Positions 53,520 through 62,807 of a stretch of 64,000 nucleotides of DNA are shown here, piece by piece. A program made the position numbers and the translations under genes. The stretch comes from Candidatus Saccharimonadota bacterium (GTDB lineage: Bacteria; Patescibacteriota; Saccharimonadia; Saccharimonadales; Saccharimonadaceae). Under the pieces are notes generated by a model. It was not told the DNA's origin, searched no databases, and was given only the letters and a program-made list of their open reading frames with translations. Numbering within the stretch: the stretch's first letter is position 1; each line of letters begins with the position of its first letter. The stretch is taken from the NCBI GenBank assembly GCA_030528025.1, contig JAUMZP010000001.1, positions 62,001 to 126,000 on the forward strand, read 5' to 3'.

Positions 53520-56069
53520 ATGAAACTTGCCAAGACCTACAACCCTAACGAATACGAGCCAAATATCTACGCCATGTGGGAGAGTGCTGGGGTATTTCGA
53601 CCAAGAGGGGAGGGCACACCGTATAGCATCGTGATGCCGCCACCCAATGCTAATGGCAACCTGCACGTCGGGCATGCGCTAGGCTCAGCCCTGCAAGATA
53701 TCTTAGTGCGTTACCACCGGATGAAAGGTGATGACGCGGTGTTTATCCCCGGGGCAGACCATGCTGGCTTTGAGACGTGGGTGGTGTATGAGCGCGAGCT
53801 AGAGAAGCAGGGCAAGACGCGCTTCGACTATTCGCGCGATGAACTATATACACAGGTGTGGAACTTTGTCGATCAAAAGCGGGGTGATATGGAGCTCCAG
53901 CTGCGCGCTCTTGGTGTTGGGGCCGACTGGGAAGATATAGTCTTTACACTTGACCCTAAGGTGGTGGAGACGGTCTACAGTACCTTCAACAAGCTGTGGC
54001 AGGATGGGCTGATCTACCGCGGTGAGCGGATTGTCAACTACTGTACCAAGCACCAGACCAGCTTTGCTGATATCGAGGTAGTGCACAAGACGGAGAAGTC
54101 TAAGCTGTGGCGTATTGCGTATCCACTACTCGATCATATTGGTGAAATTATCGTTGCTACGACACGGCCCGAGACGCTACTGGGCGATACCGCCATCGCT
54201 GTTAACCCGGCAGATGAGCGCTACAAGAAGTTGATTGGCACCAAGGCGCTGCTCCCACTGGTGGGGCGCGAGATCCCGATTATTGCTGACGAATATGTCG
54301 ATGCGTCATATGGCACTGGTGCGGTTAAGATCACGCCGGCTCACGACCCAAATGATTTCGAGATGGGGCAGCGACATGGGCTGCCGGTGGAGCAGGTGAT
54401 TGGTTTTGACGGGCGAATGACGAATGTTCCCGCACCATTTGATGGTCTCACCACGACGGAGGCACGCCAACGGGTGCTGGAAGCACTGGAGCGCGAAGAG
54501 CTGCGCCGTGGTGAGGAAGAGCTGGAGCACTCGGTCGGGCATTGCTACAAGTGCGATACTGTCATTGAGCCGATGGTGAAAGAGCAGTGGTTTATCTCCA
54601 TGCGGCCATTGGCGGATGCGGCGATTGCTGCTATTGAGCGCGGTGATGTGACCTTCACTCCCGCCAATAAAGGTGAGGTGGTCATCAAATACCTGCGCGA
54701 GATCAAAGACTGGAATGTTAGTCGGCAGATCCCATGGGGGATACCCATTCCGGCCTTCCAGAGTACGACCAACCCAAGCGACTGGATCTTCAACACAAAT
54801 GTCAACGAAGAAGAAATAGTTGTAAATGGCACAACATACCGCAGAGAAGAAGATACACTTGATACCTGGTTTAGCAGTGGGCAGTGGCCATTCATCACTA
54901 CCGACTATTTGCAAGATGGACCGCTGGCGAAATTCTATCCCAACGCAGTAATGGAGACGGCGGGAGATATCCTCTTCTTCTGGGTGGCGCGGATGATGAT
55001 GCTTGGCCTGTACTGCACGGGGCAGGTGCCATTCCGTCATGTGTATCTCCATGGGCTAGTGCTGGATGAGCATGGGCAGAAGATGAGCAAAAGTAAGGGC
55101 AATGTGATCAACCCAATGGAGGCGATCAGCCAGTACGGTTCAGACGCACTGCGCATGGGGATTATCGCTAGCCGCTCAGCCGCTCAGCCGCAAGCCTTTA
55201 ATACCGGCAAGGTGGTGGCAGCGCGCAATTTCTGTAATAAACTGTGGAACATCGCTCGCTTCATTGAGGCGCAAGTGGGGGATACGCAGCCGGTGCACGT
55301 ATCGACGCCGCAATCGATGGTTGATCATTGGATCATCCGCCAGCTGAGCAGGGCAGGGGAAGAGATGGAGCAGCAGCTAGCGCAGTATCGTTTTGCTGAG
55401 GCGGCAGAGACACTCTATCATACGGTGTGGGATGATGTAGCCGATTGGTATATTGAGGCAGCTAAGGTGGAGCAGCACGCTGACATGCTGGTGTGGGTGC
55501 TCGATACCTGCCTGCGCTTGGCTCACCCATTTGCACCGTTTGTAACGGAGACGATTTGGCAAAGCCTGAGCTGGCATACTGGTCTCCTGACGGCAGCGCG
55601 CTATCCGCAGGCTGAGGAATATAACGAGTTGCAAGCGGCTGAGTTTGGCCGGCTCAAGCGGCTCGTGACTGAAGCGCGCTACGTAACGAGTGAGTTGCCA
55701 GGCAACGAGCGCTACACGATGCTCTATATGGATGACGCGCTCGTAGCGGATAATGCCGAGCTGGTGCGGCGCTTGGCTGGTTTGGCGGCAGTGGAACATA
55801 CCGATGTAGCACGAGGGTTACGCCTGGCCGCTAGTGGCCGCGATGCCTGGCTCGACGTAAGCGACGAGACACTCTATGAGCACCAGACGAACCTCGAGAA
55901 ACGTTTAGTTGCAGCGCGCAATGACGTCGCCAAGCTAGAGGCACGCCTAGCAAACGAACGTTACACCAGTCAAGCACCCGCTCATTTGGTGGAAGAGTCA
56001 CGCCAGCAGCTAGCAAACAAGCAGGCGTTGATCGAGCGGCTGGTGAAGGAATTGCAGGTGATCGAATAG
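53520..56069 (+). CDS. valS: Valyl-tRNA synthetase
   Basis: 849 residues, normal length. The class I HIGH motif appears as HVGH in PPPNANGNLHVGHALG (about 41-55). CP1 editing-domain sequences (ATTRPETLLGDTAIAVNP, GTGAVKITPAHDPNDFEMG) follow. KMSKS is exact at about 521-525. The C-terminal 70 residues form the coiled-coil arm that contacts tRNA. A ribosome site AAGGA lies about 10 bases before the ATG. The enzyme charges tRNA-Val and edits threonine. It is followed by a terminator at 56105. Confidence 0.97.
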   Translation: MKLAKTYNPNEYEPNIYAMWESAGVFRPRGEGTPYSIVMPPPNANGNLHVGHALGSALQDILVRYHRMKGDDAVFIPGADHAGFETWVVYERELEKQGKTRFDYSRDELYTQVWNFVDQKRGDMELQLRALGVGADWEDIVFTLDPKVVETVYSTFNKLWQDGLIYRGERIVNYCTKHQTSFADIEVVHKTEKSKLWRIAYPLLDHIGEIIVATTRPETLLGDTAIAVNPADERYKKLIGTKALLPLVGREIPIIADEYVDASYGTGAVKITPAHDPNDFEMGQRHGLPVEQVIGFDGRMTNVPAPFDGLTTTEARQRVLEALEREELRRGEEELEHSVGHCYKCDTVIEPMVKEQWFISMRPLADAAIAAIERGDVTFTPANKGEVVIKYLREIKDWNVSRQIPWGIPIPAFQSTTNPSDWIFNTNVNEEEIVVNGTTYRREEDTLDTWFSSGQWPFITTDYLQDGPLAKFYPNAVMETAGDILFFWVARMMMLGLYCTGQVPFRHVYLHGLVLDEHGQKMSKSKGNVINPMEAISQYGSDALRMGIIASRSAAQPQAFNTGKVVAARNFCNKLWNIARFIEAQVGDTQPVHVSTPQSMVDHWIIRQLSRAGEEMEQQLAQYRFAEAAETLYHTVWDDVADWYIEAAKVEQHADMLVWVLDTCLRLAHPFAPFVTETIWQSLSWHTGLLTAARYPQAEEYNELQAAEFGRLKRLVTEARYVTSELPGNERYTMLYMDDALVADNAELVRRLAGLAAVEHTDVARGLRLAASGRDAWLDVSDETLYEHQTNLEKRLVAARNDVAKLEARLANERYTSQAPAHLVEESRQQLANKQALIERLVKELQVIE

Positions 56070-56104
56070 CAGTACTGCAAATTTAATAACTTGTGCTAAT
56101 AGAG

Positions 56105-56138
56105 AAGGCTACCGTCAATGTGAGATGGTAACCTTTTT
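56105..56138 (+). terminator. Terminator of valS
   Basis: Stem AAGG-C-TACC (56105-56113) / GGTA-A-CCTT (56127-56135) with one internal mismatch, followed by TTTTT. Confidence 0.75.
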
Positions 56139-56555
56139 GATGGGTAGAGATAATGAAGTGTGTTGATTTAACCTCTTGCGCTTTAAATGATAAACAGGGT
56201 ACTTAGTAGAGAAAGGAAGCGCGAGCACAGACAAAGGGATTATTGTGATGACGAGCTAGAATGGCTTGAAGCTAAAAAACATCACCACATCACAAATCTG
56301 TTTCTGTCGTTCTTTTTCTGAGGTCTTGTGGCGAGTAATATTTACGAGAGTGTTCATCGCATGGATTTATATAAGCATACATATGCTGCGACAAATAGCT
56401 TTCATATCTCATCAGGTGAGATGATAGGGAAGAGAGTTAATGAAGAAAAGAAGGGTATTCCTATATCTACACAAAACATACTTGACAGAAAAGAAATATC
56501 CTGCTACCATGAATATGAACAAAAATAGAACTAATAATAGTCACCAATACACACA
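56139..56555. other. Intergenic region without a clear gene
   Basis: A 66-codon GTG-initiated open frame at 56328-56528 lacks a ribosome site and family-like features and is not called. No RNA or repeat was identified. Confidence 0.4.
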
Positions 56556-56930
56556 ATGAAACACAAACACCACACTACTTCATACAAAACCATTCTCGCG
56601 CAGGCGGCCGTAGCGGTCTTTAGCCTAGCGACTGCACTGGGGGTGTTCTTACACGATGGGCAATTTGATAAGATGACCACTGCGCTTCTTACGCTCGAGC
56701 CTGCTGTGCTGCGAAGCCGTGGGCTGCAAGGCTCGGCAGAGCCCGATAAGCTAACAACTGATCCACACGTCCATCCGCATCATGCGTCGCTTGGGTATAA
56801 GGTGGCGCATCACGGGCAGCATGACACGCCGAGTGTGCCACCGCGCGATGATGAATATAGATACCTGGCGCACAAGCAGCGGGGAGCACGTCACGCCTTT
56901 GATAATCAGTTCTTGCCGATTGTTGGTTAG
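56556..56930 (+). CDS. Small His-rich membrane-anchored hypothetical protein
   Basis: 124 residues. One N-terminal hydrophobic helix (about 12-32) is followed by a short extracellular region rich in His (HVHPHHASLGYK, VAHHGQHD) and Arg. The His clusters could bind metal, but this is a guess. The stop at 56928-56930 directly abuts the stop of the convergent rlmH. No ribosome site is obvious before the ATG. No family is recognised. Confidence 0.6.
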   Translation: MKHKHHTTSYKTILAQAAVAVFSLATALGVFLHDGQFDKMTTALLTLEPAVLRSRGLQGSAEPDKLTTDPHVHPHHASLGYKVAHHGQHDTPSVPPRDDEYRYLAHKQRGARHAFDNQFLPIVG

Positions 56931-57386
56931 TTATTGATGGTGGTATGGATGAGCAGCGGTAATCTGCTGCGCCCGGTAGAGCTGCTCGGCCAAGATGAGT
57001 CGCACCAGCTGATGTGGAAACACCAGGCGAGACAGCGACCACACAAGGTTGGCGCGCTCCATCACTGCTTCTGTCACGCCGTACGCTCCACCAATGATAA
57101 GTACGAGTGATTTGCCTTGCGCCATTGGCTGATGAAGGCTGCGCGAGAGGGTAGGTGAGTCGAGTATTGTGCCGCGCTCATCCAGTAGTACAACGTATGC
57201 TTGGGGCGAAAGTGCCCGAAGAATCTGCTGCGACTCCTCACGGCGTGCCGCATCGTTACTGTGCGAGCTAGTGGGGAGAAGCTTCCACTGCAGCTGCCAG
57301 GCGCGAGTCATACGCTGCTCATAGCGTGCTATGCCATCGACTAGCCAGGGCTCGTGCCGCTTGCCAATGGCGATGATGGTGATCAT
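56931..57386 (-). CDS. rlmH: 23S rRNA (pseudouridine1915-N3)-methyltransferase RlmH
   Basis: 151 residues, SPOUT class. The knot motifs are clear: LVLIIGGAYGVTEAV (about 93-107), the C-terminal signature FPHQLVRLILAEQLYRA (about 122-138) and the PYHH ending. It methylates pseudouridine 1915 in helix 69 of 23S rRNA. Its ATG overlaps the stop of the HIT gene by ATGA at 57383-57386, so the two genes are translationally coupled. Confidence 0.95.
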   Translation of the reverse strand: MITIIAIGKRHEPWLVDGIARYEQRMTRAWQLQWKLLPTSSHSNDAARREESQQILRALSPQAYVVLLDERGTILDSPTLSRSLHQPMAQGKSLVLIIGGAYGVTEAVMERANLVWSLSRLVFPHQLVRLILAEQLYRAQQITAAHPYHHQ

Positions 57387-57808
57387 GCGCTGGCGTCTTC
57401 ACTACTGTTAGATACTGCTGTAGCAAGACGCTGGGCGGTGGTAGATAGGTGAGTATCGCTAGTGTCGGTTGGATAGCCATGATGGAGCTGTAGCACCTCG
57501 CGGTCATACAGCGGCACGAGATGAATGTGAGCGTGTGGCACATCGAAGCCTTCTACCACAACGCCAACCCGCTCAGGCTGGAGCGTCACCTCTATTGCGT
57601 GGGCAATCTGCTGTGCCACCGTCCAGAGGTGTTGATATACTTCAGTCGGGAGTGCCCACAGCGAGTCAATCTGCTGTTTCGGCACGACCAGCACATGGCC
57701 ATCACTCAGTGGGTTGATATCGAGGAAGGCTATTGTGTGCTCATCCTCATACACCGTATGGCTTGGTATTTCACCTTTGATAATCCTAGTAAAAATAGAA
57801 TCCTGCAT
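57383..57808 (-). CDS. HIT-family nucleotide-binding hydrolase
   Basis: 141 residues from ATG 57808 (MQDSIFTRIIKGEIPSHTVYED); the frame is open to 57961 but would run into the tRNA gene. The HIT triad reads H92-A-H94-I-H96 (PHAHIHLVPLY). Members hydrolyse adenosine phosphoramidates or dinucleoside polyphosphates. TATACT (minus, 57815-57820) sits 6 bases before the ATG. It is coupled with rlmH. Confidence 0.92.
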   Translation of the reverse strand: MQDSIFTRIIKGEIPSHTVYEDEHTIAFLDINPLSDGHVLVVPKQQIDSLWALPTEVYQHLWTVAQQIAHAIEVTLQPERVGVVVEGFDVPHAHIHLVPLYDREVLQLHHGYPTDTSDTHLSTTAQRLATAVSNSSEDASA

Positions 57809-57814
57809 AGCTTT

Positions 57815-57820
57815 AGTATA
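57815..57820 (-). promoter_or_regulatory. -10 element of the HIT-rlmH unit (leaderless type)
   Basis: TATACT, 6 bases before ATG 57808. Confidence 0.55.
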
Positions 57821-57907
57821 CGCGAAGGTGGGGCAAGAGCTCAAGGATATCCACTGCGCGATATTTCCGTTCGGCATCACATCTGTTATAATGAGAGCAG
57901 ACCACGT

Positions 57908-57995
57908 GGAGAGGTGCAGGAGTGGTTGAACTGGCCGCTCTCGAAAAGCGGTAAGCCGCAAGGCTTCGAGGGTTCGAATCCCTCTCTCTCCGCCA
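57908..57995 (+). tRNA. tRNA-Ser (anticodon CGA)
   Basis: Class II tRNA, 88 bases with encoded CCA. The acceptor GGAGAGG pairs with TCTCTCC, the anticodon loop CTCGAAA lies between CCGCT and AGCGG, and the T-loop is GGTTCGAATCC. It reads UCG. Acceptor and D arm are nearly identical to tRNA-Ser(GGA) at 42005. Confidence 0.95.
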
Positions 57996-58123
57996 TGTTT
58001 CTGATACTGGTAATCTGCAGGCTGATGATGCTTGTAGATTTTTTATTACGAAAAACATGTGATTACTTTTGTACGCCGTGCTTACACTCTTTCTGTTTTT
58101 TTGCAAACTCGAGCAAGAGTAAC

Positions 58124-58151
58124 AAAAAGCGCACACCGCGATGGTGTGCGC
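58124..58151 (-). terminator. Terminator of the pilin gene
   Basis: 9-bp stem GCGCACACC (58129-58137) / GGTGTGCGC (58143-58151), followed by TTTTTG on the minus strand. Confidence 0.82.
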
Positions 58152-58187
58152 ATATGTTTGTGTGAGAAGAGAGCCAAGTATTATTGG

Positions 58188-58616
58188 CTAGGTAGTTGAA
58201 GCACCGGTGTTGCTGCTATTGGTCGTCGTGTTGATGTTACCACCAGGGATGATAGTGTTGATGACGAAGTTTACCGCCGCATAGGCTAGCAGCGCCACCA
58301 CAACACCGACCAGAGCGTACATAATAGTATTCTTCGCGCCTTGCACCTGCGATGAATTACCGCCAGAGATGACATAACGAATACCACCGAAGATGATCAT
58401 AATGACCGCGATAGCACCAACGAGGAACAGCATGATGTTGCTTACCCGTGTGAAGATACCGGCGTCACCAAAGAGATCGGCAGGCTGGTCTTTGCCTCGT
58501 GAGCGGCTGGCACCATCTGATACACCGCCGATTGCAGCGCTGGGTGGTGCAGCAGCAATTATCCCACCCCCGATGAGGGCAAGAGCACTGATAGATAGTA
58601 GACATTTTTTTAGCAT
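58188..58616 (-). CDS. T4SS_pilin-family (VirB2/TrbC-like) pilin subunit
   Basis: 142 residues. A signal peptide (about 1-28, ending APPSAA) is followed by a short loop and two hydrophobic helices (about 58-80 and 93-118) with the family pattern IFGGIRYVISGGNSSQVQGAKNTIMYALVGVVVALLAYAAVNFV. A T/N/S-rich tail ends the protein. Such subunits polymerise into conjugative pili or form a membrane pool. AAGGAG lies about 11 bases before the ATG. It stands alone about 17 kb from the VirB4 locus but is the obvious pilin candidate for that machine. Confidence 0.88.
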   Translation of the reverse strand: MLKKCLLSISALALIGGGIIAAAPPSAAIGGVSDGASRSRGKDQPADLFGDAGIFTRVSNIMLFLVGAIAVIMIIFGGIRYVISGGNSSQVQGAKNTIMYALVGVVVALLAYAAVNFVINTIIPGGNINTTTNSSNTGASTT

Positions 58617-58985
58617 AATAAACTTAGCTCCTTTTACTTTGTAATTATACGATATGGCGTTTTTTTTGTCGAGAGGAAAGCGGTGAAAATTCTCAGCTTG
58701 TGGTACTGCGGTGACTCGCTTCCTTCATCTCGTTTGCCAGTGACGTCTTGAAAACTTGCTAGTATGACGCTGTTTTGAGCCCACGTGGCAAATTGGCGTT
58801 CTAGAGAGACACTCGATTGAATTCTTATTTACATTACTTGATAAAAGGAAGGGGAATGCAAGATAATATATGGCTCACAACACTGCGGCAAAGCAGGGAT
58901 AAAATTGCACGTCACAAATGGCTAGCGCAATTGCCTGACCTATGCTACAATAGCCAGTGCACGTTGGTGCACAGTCCGACACTCT
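58617..58985. other. Intergenic region between the pilin gene and tRNA-Ser(GCT)
   Basis: No supported gene. A TACAAT about 35 bases before the tRNA is a likely promoter. The right part around 58960 is GC-richer. Confidence 0.45.
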
Positions 58986-59078
58986 GGAGGAGTACCCAAG
59001 TGGCTGAAGGGGACGGTTTGCTAAATCGTTAGTGTGGGGAGACCTGCAGCGGGAGTTCGAATCTCCCCTCCTCCGCCA
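58986..59078 (+). tRNA. tRNA-Ser (anticodon GCT)
   Basis: Class II tRNA, 93 bases with encoded CCA. The acceptor GGAGGAG pairs with CTCCTCC, the anticodon loop TTGCTAA lies between ACGGT and ATCGT, and a long variable arm is present. It reads AGC and AGU. Confidence 0.95.
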
Positions 59079-59535
59079 GGATTGTTAGAGCTATTGGCTA
59101 TCAGCTTGGTATGTATGACGAAAACTGTCGAGTAGTAGCATATATAACTCAGTAATGACAAGCTAAATGAGACGAATGCTGAGGTTGCTTAGCGATCTAT
59201 AGTTTTAGCATAAAATCAGCACAAAGGCTAGGTGAACGAATCATTGTAGATATTACAATGATATTTTTATTTGTGCCAAAAACAATGACATAGACGACGA
59301 TAGCAATATATGCGAAGTATAGAATATATTAAGAGCTCTATCTGAGGTATGATCTATATATGTACGTAACAAGCACACGACAGGTGAGAGAGGCGAAGTA
59401 TGGGTATTGAGCGAGGCGTACACCACAGGATTGACCAGTTATGCGGGTTATGGTTAATTGACCAGCGCGGCCATTATGATAGAATAGTTTTTGTAACGTA
59501 AATCTAACGCCAACCGACAAGGGGAGGAAAGAGCA
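59079..59535. other. Intergenic region before the beta-helix gene
   Basis: 457 bases with no supported gene or RNA. A TATGATAGAATAG element near 59476 may be the promoter of the downstream gene. Confidence 0.4.
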
Positions 59536-62403
59536 GTGAAGATTAGACGTCAAAAACGTGGGATCGTCATGCGCATCGCATCGGTTGTGGCTGTGAGTGG
59601 GCTCGCTATAGGCGGGCTTTTTTATGGCCTCAATTCGGTGAACGCAGCCGGTCTGAATAAAAACTATAATTATATCAAGGCAAATTACGCTGTGCCGAAT
59701 GCCAACGTCGCCTGGGTGTCGCCCAACGGGGATGACAACAAAGGTAACGGAAGCGAGTTAGCACCGTACAAGAGCTTTGGTCGTGCCGTGACGAAGATTG
59801 GCGACGGCGGAACGGTGGTGGCAAAGAGTGGTATCTACCGTGAGCCGCACTTCTTTGTGACGAAGAAGAATGTCACTATGCAGGCAGCACCAAACGCTGA
59901 GGTGTGGCTGAAGGGTAGCGACGTTGTGACCAACTGGTCGCGCGAAGGCAATATGTGGAAGGCCACTGGCAACTTCCAGAACTTCTGCCATGTCTGTACG
60001 ACCAACATCAAGCCAGAAGTTGAAGGTATGGCTGCCTACCCAGAGCAGGTCTTTATTAACGACAAGCCACTGACGCAGGTCGGGAGCAAGGCTGAGGTCG
60101 GCCCAGGCAAGTTCTATGTGGAAGACGCCACCCAGACAACGCGTAGTGGTGGGCACTTCAACCCAGGCCGGCAAGACACCGTAAGCTATTACCTAGGTTC
60201 TGACCCAACGGCTGGCACAACGGAGATCTCACAGCGCACCCGTGCCTTTACCACAACAGGTGAGAACTTCAAGCTGCAGGGTATTAATATTGCACAATAC
60301 GCACCAAACCAAACCTGGGGCTTTAAAGACCCACAGCTAGACGACAAGGCTGGGCCAATCGCCATCTCCATCAACGGGAAGAATTCGCTGGTGCAAGATG
60401 TGATCGTGGCGCAGAACTCGAACTCGGGACTATTCCTCGACAAAGCATCGGGCAGTGTAGTGAAGAACAGCCAATTCCTCGATAACGGGGGTAATGGTGC
60501 TGGCGCAAACCGCATTGAGAATGCCGTATTTGAGAACAACACCTTTAGCAACAATAATGCCGCTGGTTTCGAAACCAATGGTAGCTACTGTACCTCGTGG
60601 TGTGGTATGGCCGATGTGAAGGTAACTCACGCCGAGAACTTCACCTTCCGCAACAATGTGGTGGACTACTCGAAGTCTGGCTCGACCAACTCCGACATCG
60701 CTGTGGCCAAGCGTCACCAGCTGCCAGGTTTCTGGTGTGACGAAGGGTGTATCAACACCAACATCGTCAACAACTACTTTACTAACGTCCAGATGGCGAT
60801 CTTCTACGAGGTGTCGCACACTGGTATCATCGCCTCGAACATTATTGAGGGTTCGGGCTCTGGTATCTTAGTGTCGGGTAGTAGTAAGACGAAGATCTAT
60901 AACAACTCTATCTCACGCACCGCCTACCCAATCCGCGTCCGTGAGGACACCCGCAGCAAGGGTTGTAATGCCTACCAAGGTAGCACCTGTACTGCACCAG
61001 AGAGCTGGTCGCAGGCCAAGGGCCTGAGCTGGGACACAACGGGCACAGAGATGTACAACAACATCATCTCATCGCGTGCCGCAACTGCCAAGGATGGTGA
61101 CAGCCCATACTGGGCATATGGTGTCCGCACCAAGGGTGGTGCCAACATTGGCGGGCCAAAGGTTGGCACAAACGAGATGTTTGCTGGCCTAGATTACAAC
61201 GTCTACTACCGCAACGATACCAATGTCGACAAGACCGTCTTTACTTGGGACTTGGCTCAGACGGACGCACCAATCGACGTTCTCTTTAGCAAGACATCAG
61301 ACATTGCTAAGGATGGCCGGGTCAGCAAGGCGATTGATGGCCTAGAGCGCAACTCGCTCGACCAAACTGGCTCACGCAGCGCTAACCCATTCTTCACCAG
61401 CGAAGCTGCGAACAACAACGACTACAACAAGAGTAACTACACCATTAAGGCTGGAAGTCCAGCTGCCAACAGCGGTAAGGAACTGCCTGCTGACGTCGCG
61501 AAGGCAATCGACCCAAGTGGCGCAACTGTGAAAGCTGGCACCAAGGTGAACCGCGGTGCATTGGTCAATGCCAACATGACTGGTGGCGAGCCAAACGTCA
61601 GCAGCAAGAGTAGTAGTACTCCACAACAAAATAACGCCAACGGCGCAACCACCAACGGGCAAGCAAACCCAAAAGCGCCGGGCATGGGCAGCGCCAGTAA
61701 AGCTGACACTGCTCATGCAGCCCAAACCGCTGAGGCCGACACCAAGAGCGACAACAGCGTTGTGTCGGTCCCAGACGCTCGCCTCAAGGAGGCAATCAAC
61801 AAGCGCCTGTCTGAGACCCTTGGCGCACGCCGTAATGCCTCACAGGATGTGACAGCAGGTGAGATGCAAAAGCTGACTGGCTTGTCGCTCATCCTGCCAG
61901 GCGATGCAGCGGACAACCGCAAAGCTGCCGACCTAACTGGCCTCGAGGCAGCAACGAACCTCGACTGGCTGGCAATTGACGGCAATAAAGTGAAGAGCCT
62001 TGCACCGCTCGCCAAGCTAACCAAGCTGACTTCGTTGACCGCTCATTCCAACCAGATCGAGTCGCTTGACCCAATCGCTGGCCTGGCAAACCTCAAGCTT
62101 GTGATGGTCTCGGGCAATCCAATTGCCTCCACTAAGCCACTTGCCAAGCTTGCGCACCTTAAGCGGGTCTCGCTCTCGGGTAAAGATGGCTTTGTGCTAG
62201 ACGTTGCCGACGTTGCAGCTAGCAAGGGTAGCCTGGAGTCGCTCTCACTCTACGACTATAGCCGCAAGACCACACTGGCCAACGGCAGCCAACTGGCGGC
62301 ATTTAGCAGCCTCAAGAAGCTTCGCCTCACTGGTGTCAAGCTAAGTACTGCCAATAGCGCCTCCATTGACACACTCAAACTCGAAAAGCGCCGCATTGAC
62401 TAG
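59536..62403 (+). CDS. Secreted beta-helix protein with C-terminal leucine-rich repeats
   Basis: 955 residues from GTG 59536, preceded by GGAGG at 8 bases; ATG 59569 is possible. A signal peptide ends at about residue 38 (NSVNAAG). Residues about 55-660 look like a right-handed parallel beta-helix: GNGSELAPYKSFGRAVTKI (DUF1565/PL-type start), then many NNxF, NNIIS and SGILVSGSSKTKIYNNSIS turns, with paired Cys (CHVCTT, YCTSWCG, CDEGC). A low-complexity linker (about 675-735) precedes an internalin-style LRR domain (about 745-955) with repeats like LTGLEAATNLDWLAIDGNKVKSL. Likely a polysaccharide-binding or -degrading surface adhesin. Confidence 0.85.
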   Translation: MKIRRQKRGIVMRIASVVAVSGLAIGGLFYGLNSVNAAGLNKNYNYIKANYAVPNANVAWVSPNGDDNKGNGSELAPYKSFGRAVTKIGDGGTVVAKSGIYREPHFFVTKKNVTMQAAPNAEVWLKGSDVVTNWSREGNMWKATGNFQNFCHVCTTNIKPEVEGMAAYPEQVFINDKPLTQVGSKAEVGPGKFYVEDATQTTRSGGHFNPGRQDTVSYYLGSDPTAGTTEISQRTRAFTTTGENFKLQGINIAQYAPNQTWGFKDPQLDDKAGPIAISINGKNSLVQDVIVAQNSNSGLFLDKASGSVVKNSQFLDNGGNGAGANRIENAVFENNTFSNNNAAGFETNGSYCTSWCGMADVKVTHAENFTFRNNVVDYSKSGSTNSDIAVAKRHQLPGFWCDEGCINTNIVNNYFTNVQMAIFYEVSHTGIIASNIIEGSGSGILVSGSSKTKIYNNSISRTAYPIRVREDTRSKGCNAYQGSTCTAPESWSQAKGLSWDTTGTEMYNNIISSRAATAKDGDSPYWAYGVRTKGGANIGGPKVGTNEMFAGLDYNVYYRNDTNVDKTVFTWDLAQTDAPIDVLFSKTSDIAKDGRVSKAIDGLERNSLDQTGSRSANPFFTSEAANNNDYNKSNYTIKAGSPAANSGKELPADVAKAIDPSGATVKAGTKVNRGALVNANMTGGEPNVSSKSSSTPQQNNANGATTNGQANPKAPGMGSASKADTAHAAQTAEADTKSDNSVVSVPDARLKEAINKRLSETLGARRNASQDVTAGEMQKLTGLSLILPGDAADNRKAADLTGLEAATNLDWLAIDGNKVKSLAPLAKLTKLTSLTAHSNQIESLDPIAGLANLKLVMVSGNPIASTKPLAKLAHLKRVSLSGKDGFVLDVADVAASKGSLESLSLYDYSRKTTLANGSQLAAFSSLKKLRLTGVKLSTANSASIDTLKLEKRRID

Positions 62404-62439
62404 GTTCCTCCCCATCAGCCAAGTCTGGTAGCGTACACA

Positions 62440-62469
62440 AAAAGCCGAGCAGAACCGCTCGGCTTTTTT
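62440..62469 (+). terminator. Terminator of the beta-helix/LRR gene
   Basis: Perfect 11-bp stem AAAAGCCGAGC (62440-62450) / GCTCGGCTTTT (62457-62467), followed by TT. Confidence 0.9.
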
Positions 62470-62807
62470 GATGGCAAAACTATGACGAGAACCAGATTAT
62501 CTCACAAATGTATTGCTATAAAGGCATGGTGTTTGGGTGGGGGATCAGCAAACGGCGTGGTATGGAAGGTTTATTTCATAGCGTAGAGTACATTTAGCGT
62601 ATGTATAAAGAAAGTAAGCCTTATAAGTCGTAAAACGCTCGAGAAGGCCAGTAGAAAGCGCAGAGGAGCTTTCTACAAGGGAGATAAATAGAACGAAAAG
62701 GTTCTGCGGTAGTAATCGAAGCTTACAGAGCTGTTTAAGAGAGATAGGCCTATATATGCTATAATAGACAAGGCAAAACAAAGGAATGTAATAAGGAGCA
62801 TCCAAGT
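62470..62807. other. Intergenic region with the SemiSWEET promoter
   Basis: No supported gene. TATAAT at 62760-62765 gives a leader of about 40 bases containing AAGGAG before the next ATG. Confidence 0.5.

Noticed and set aside
56328-56528. 66-codon GTG-initiated frame
   Set aside because: No ribosome site, no family-like pattern, AT-rich random-looking composition.
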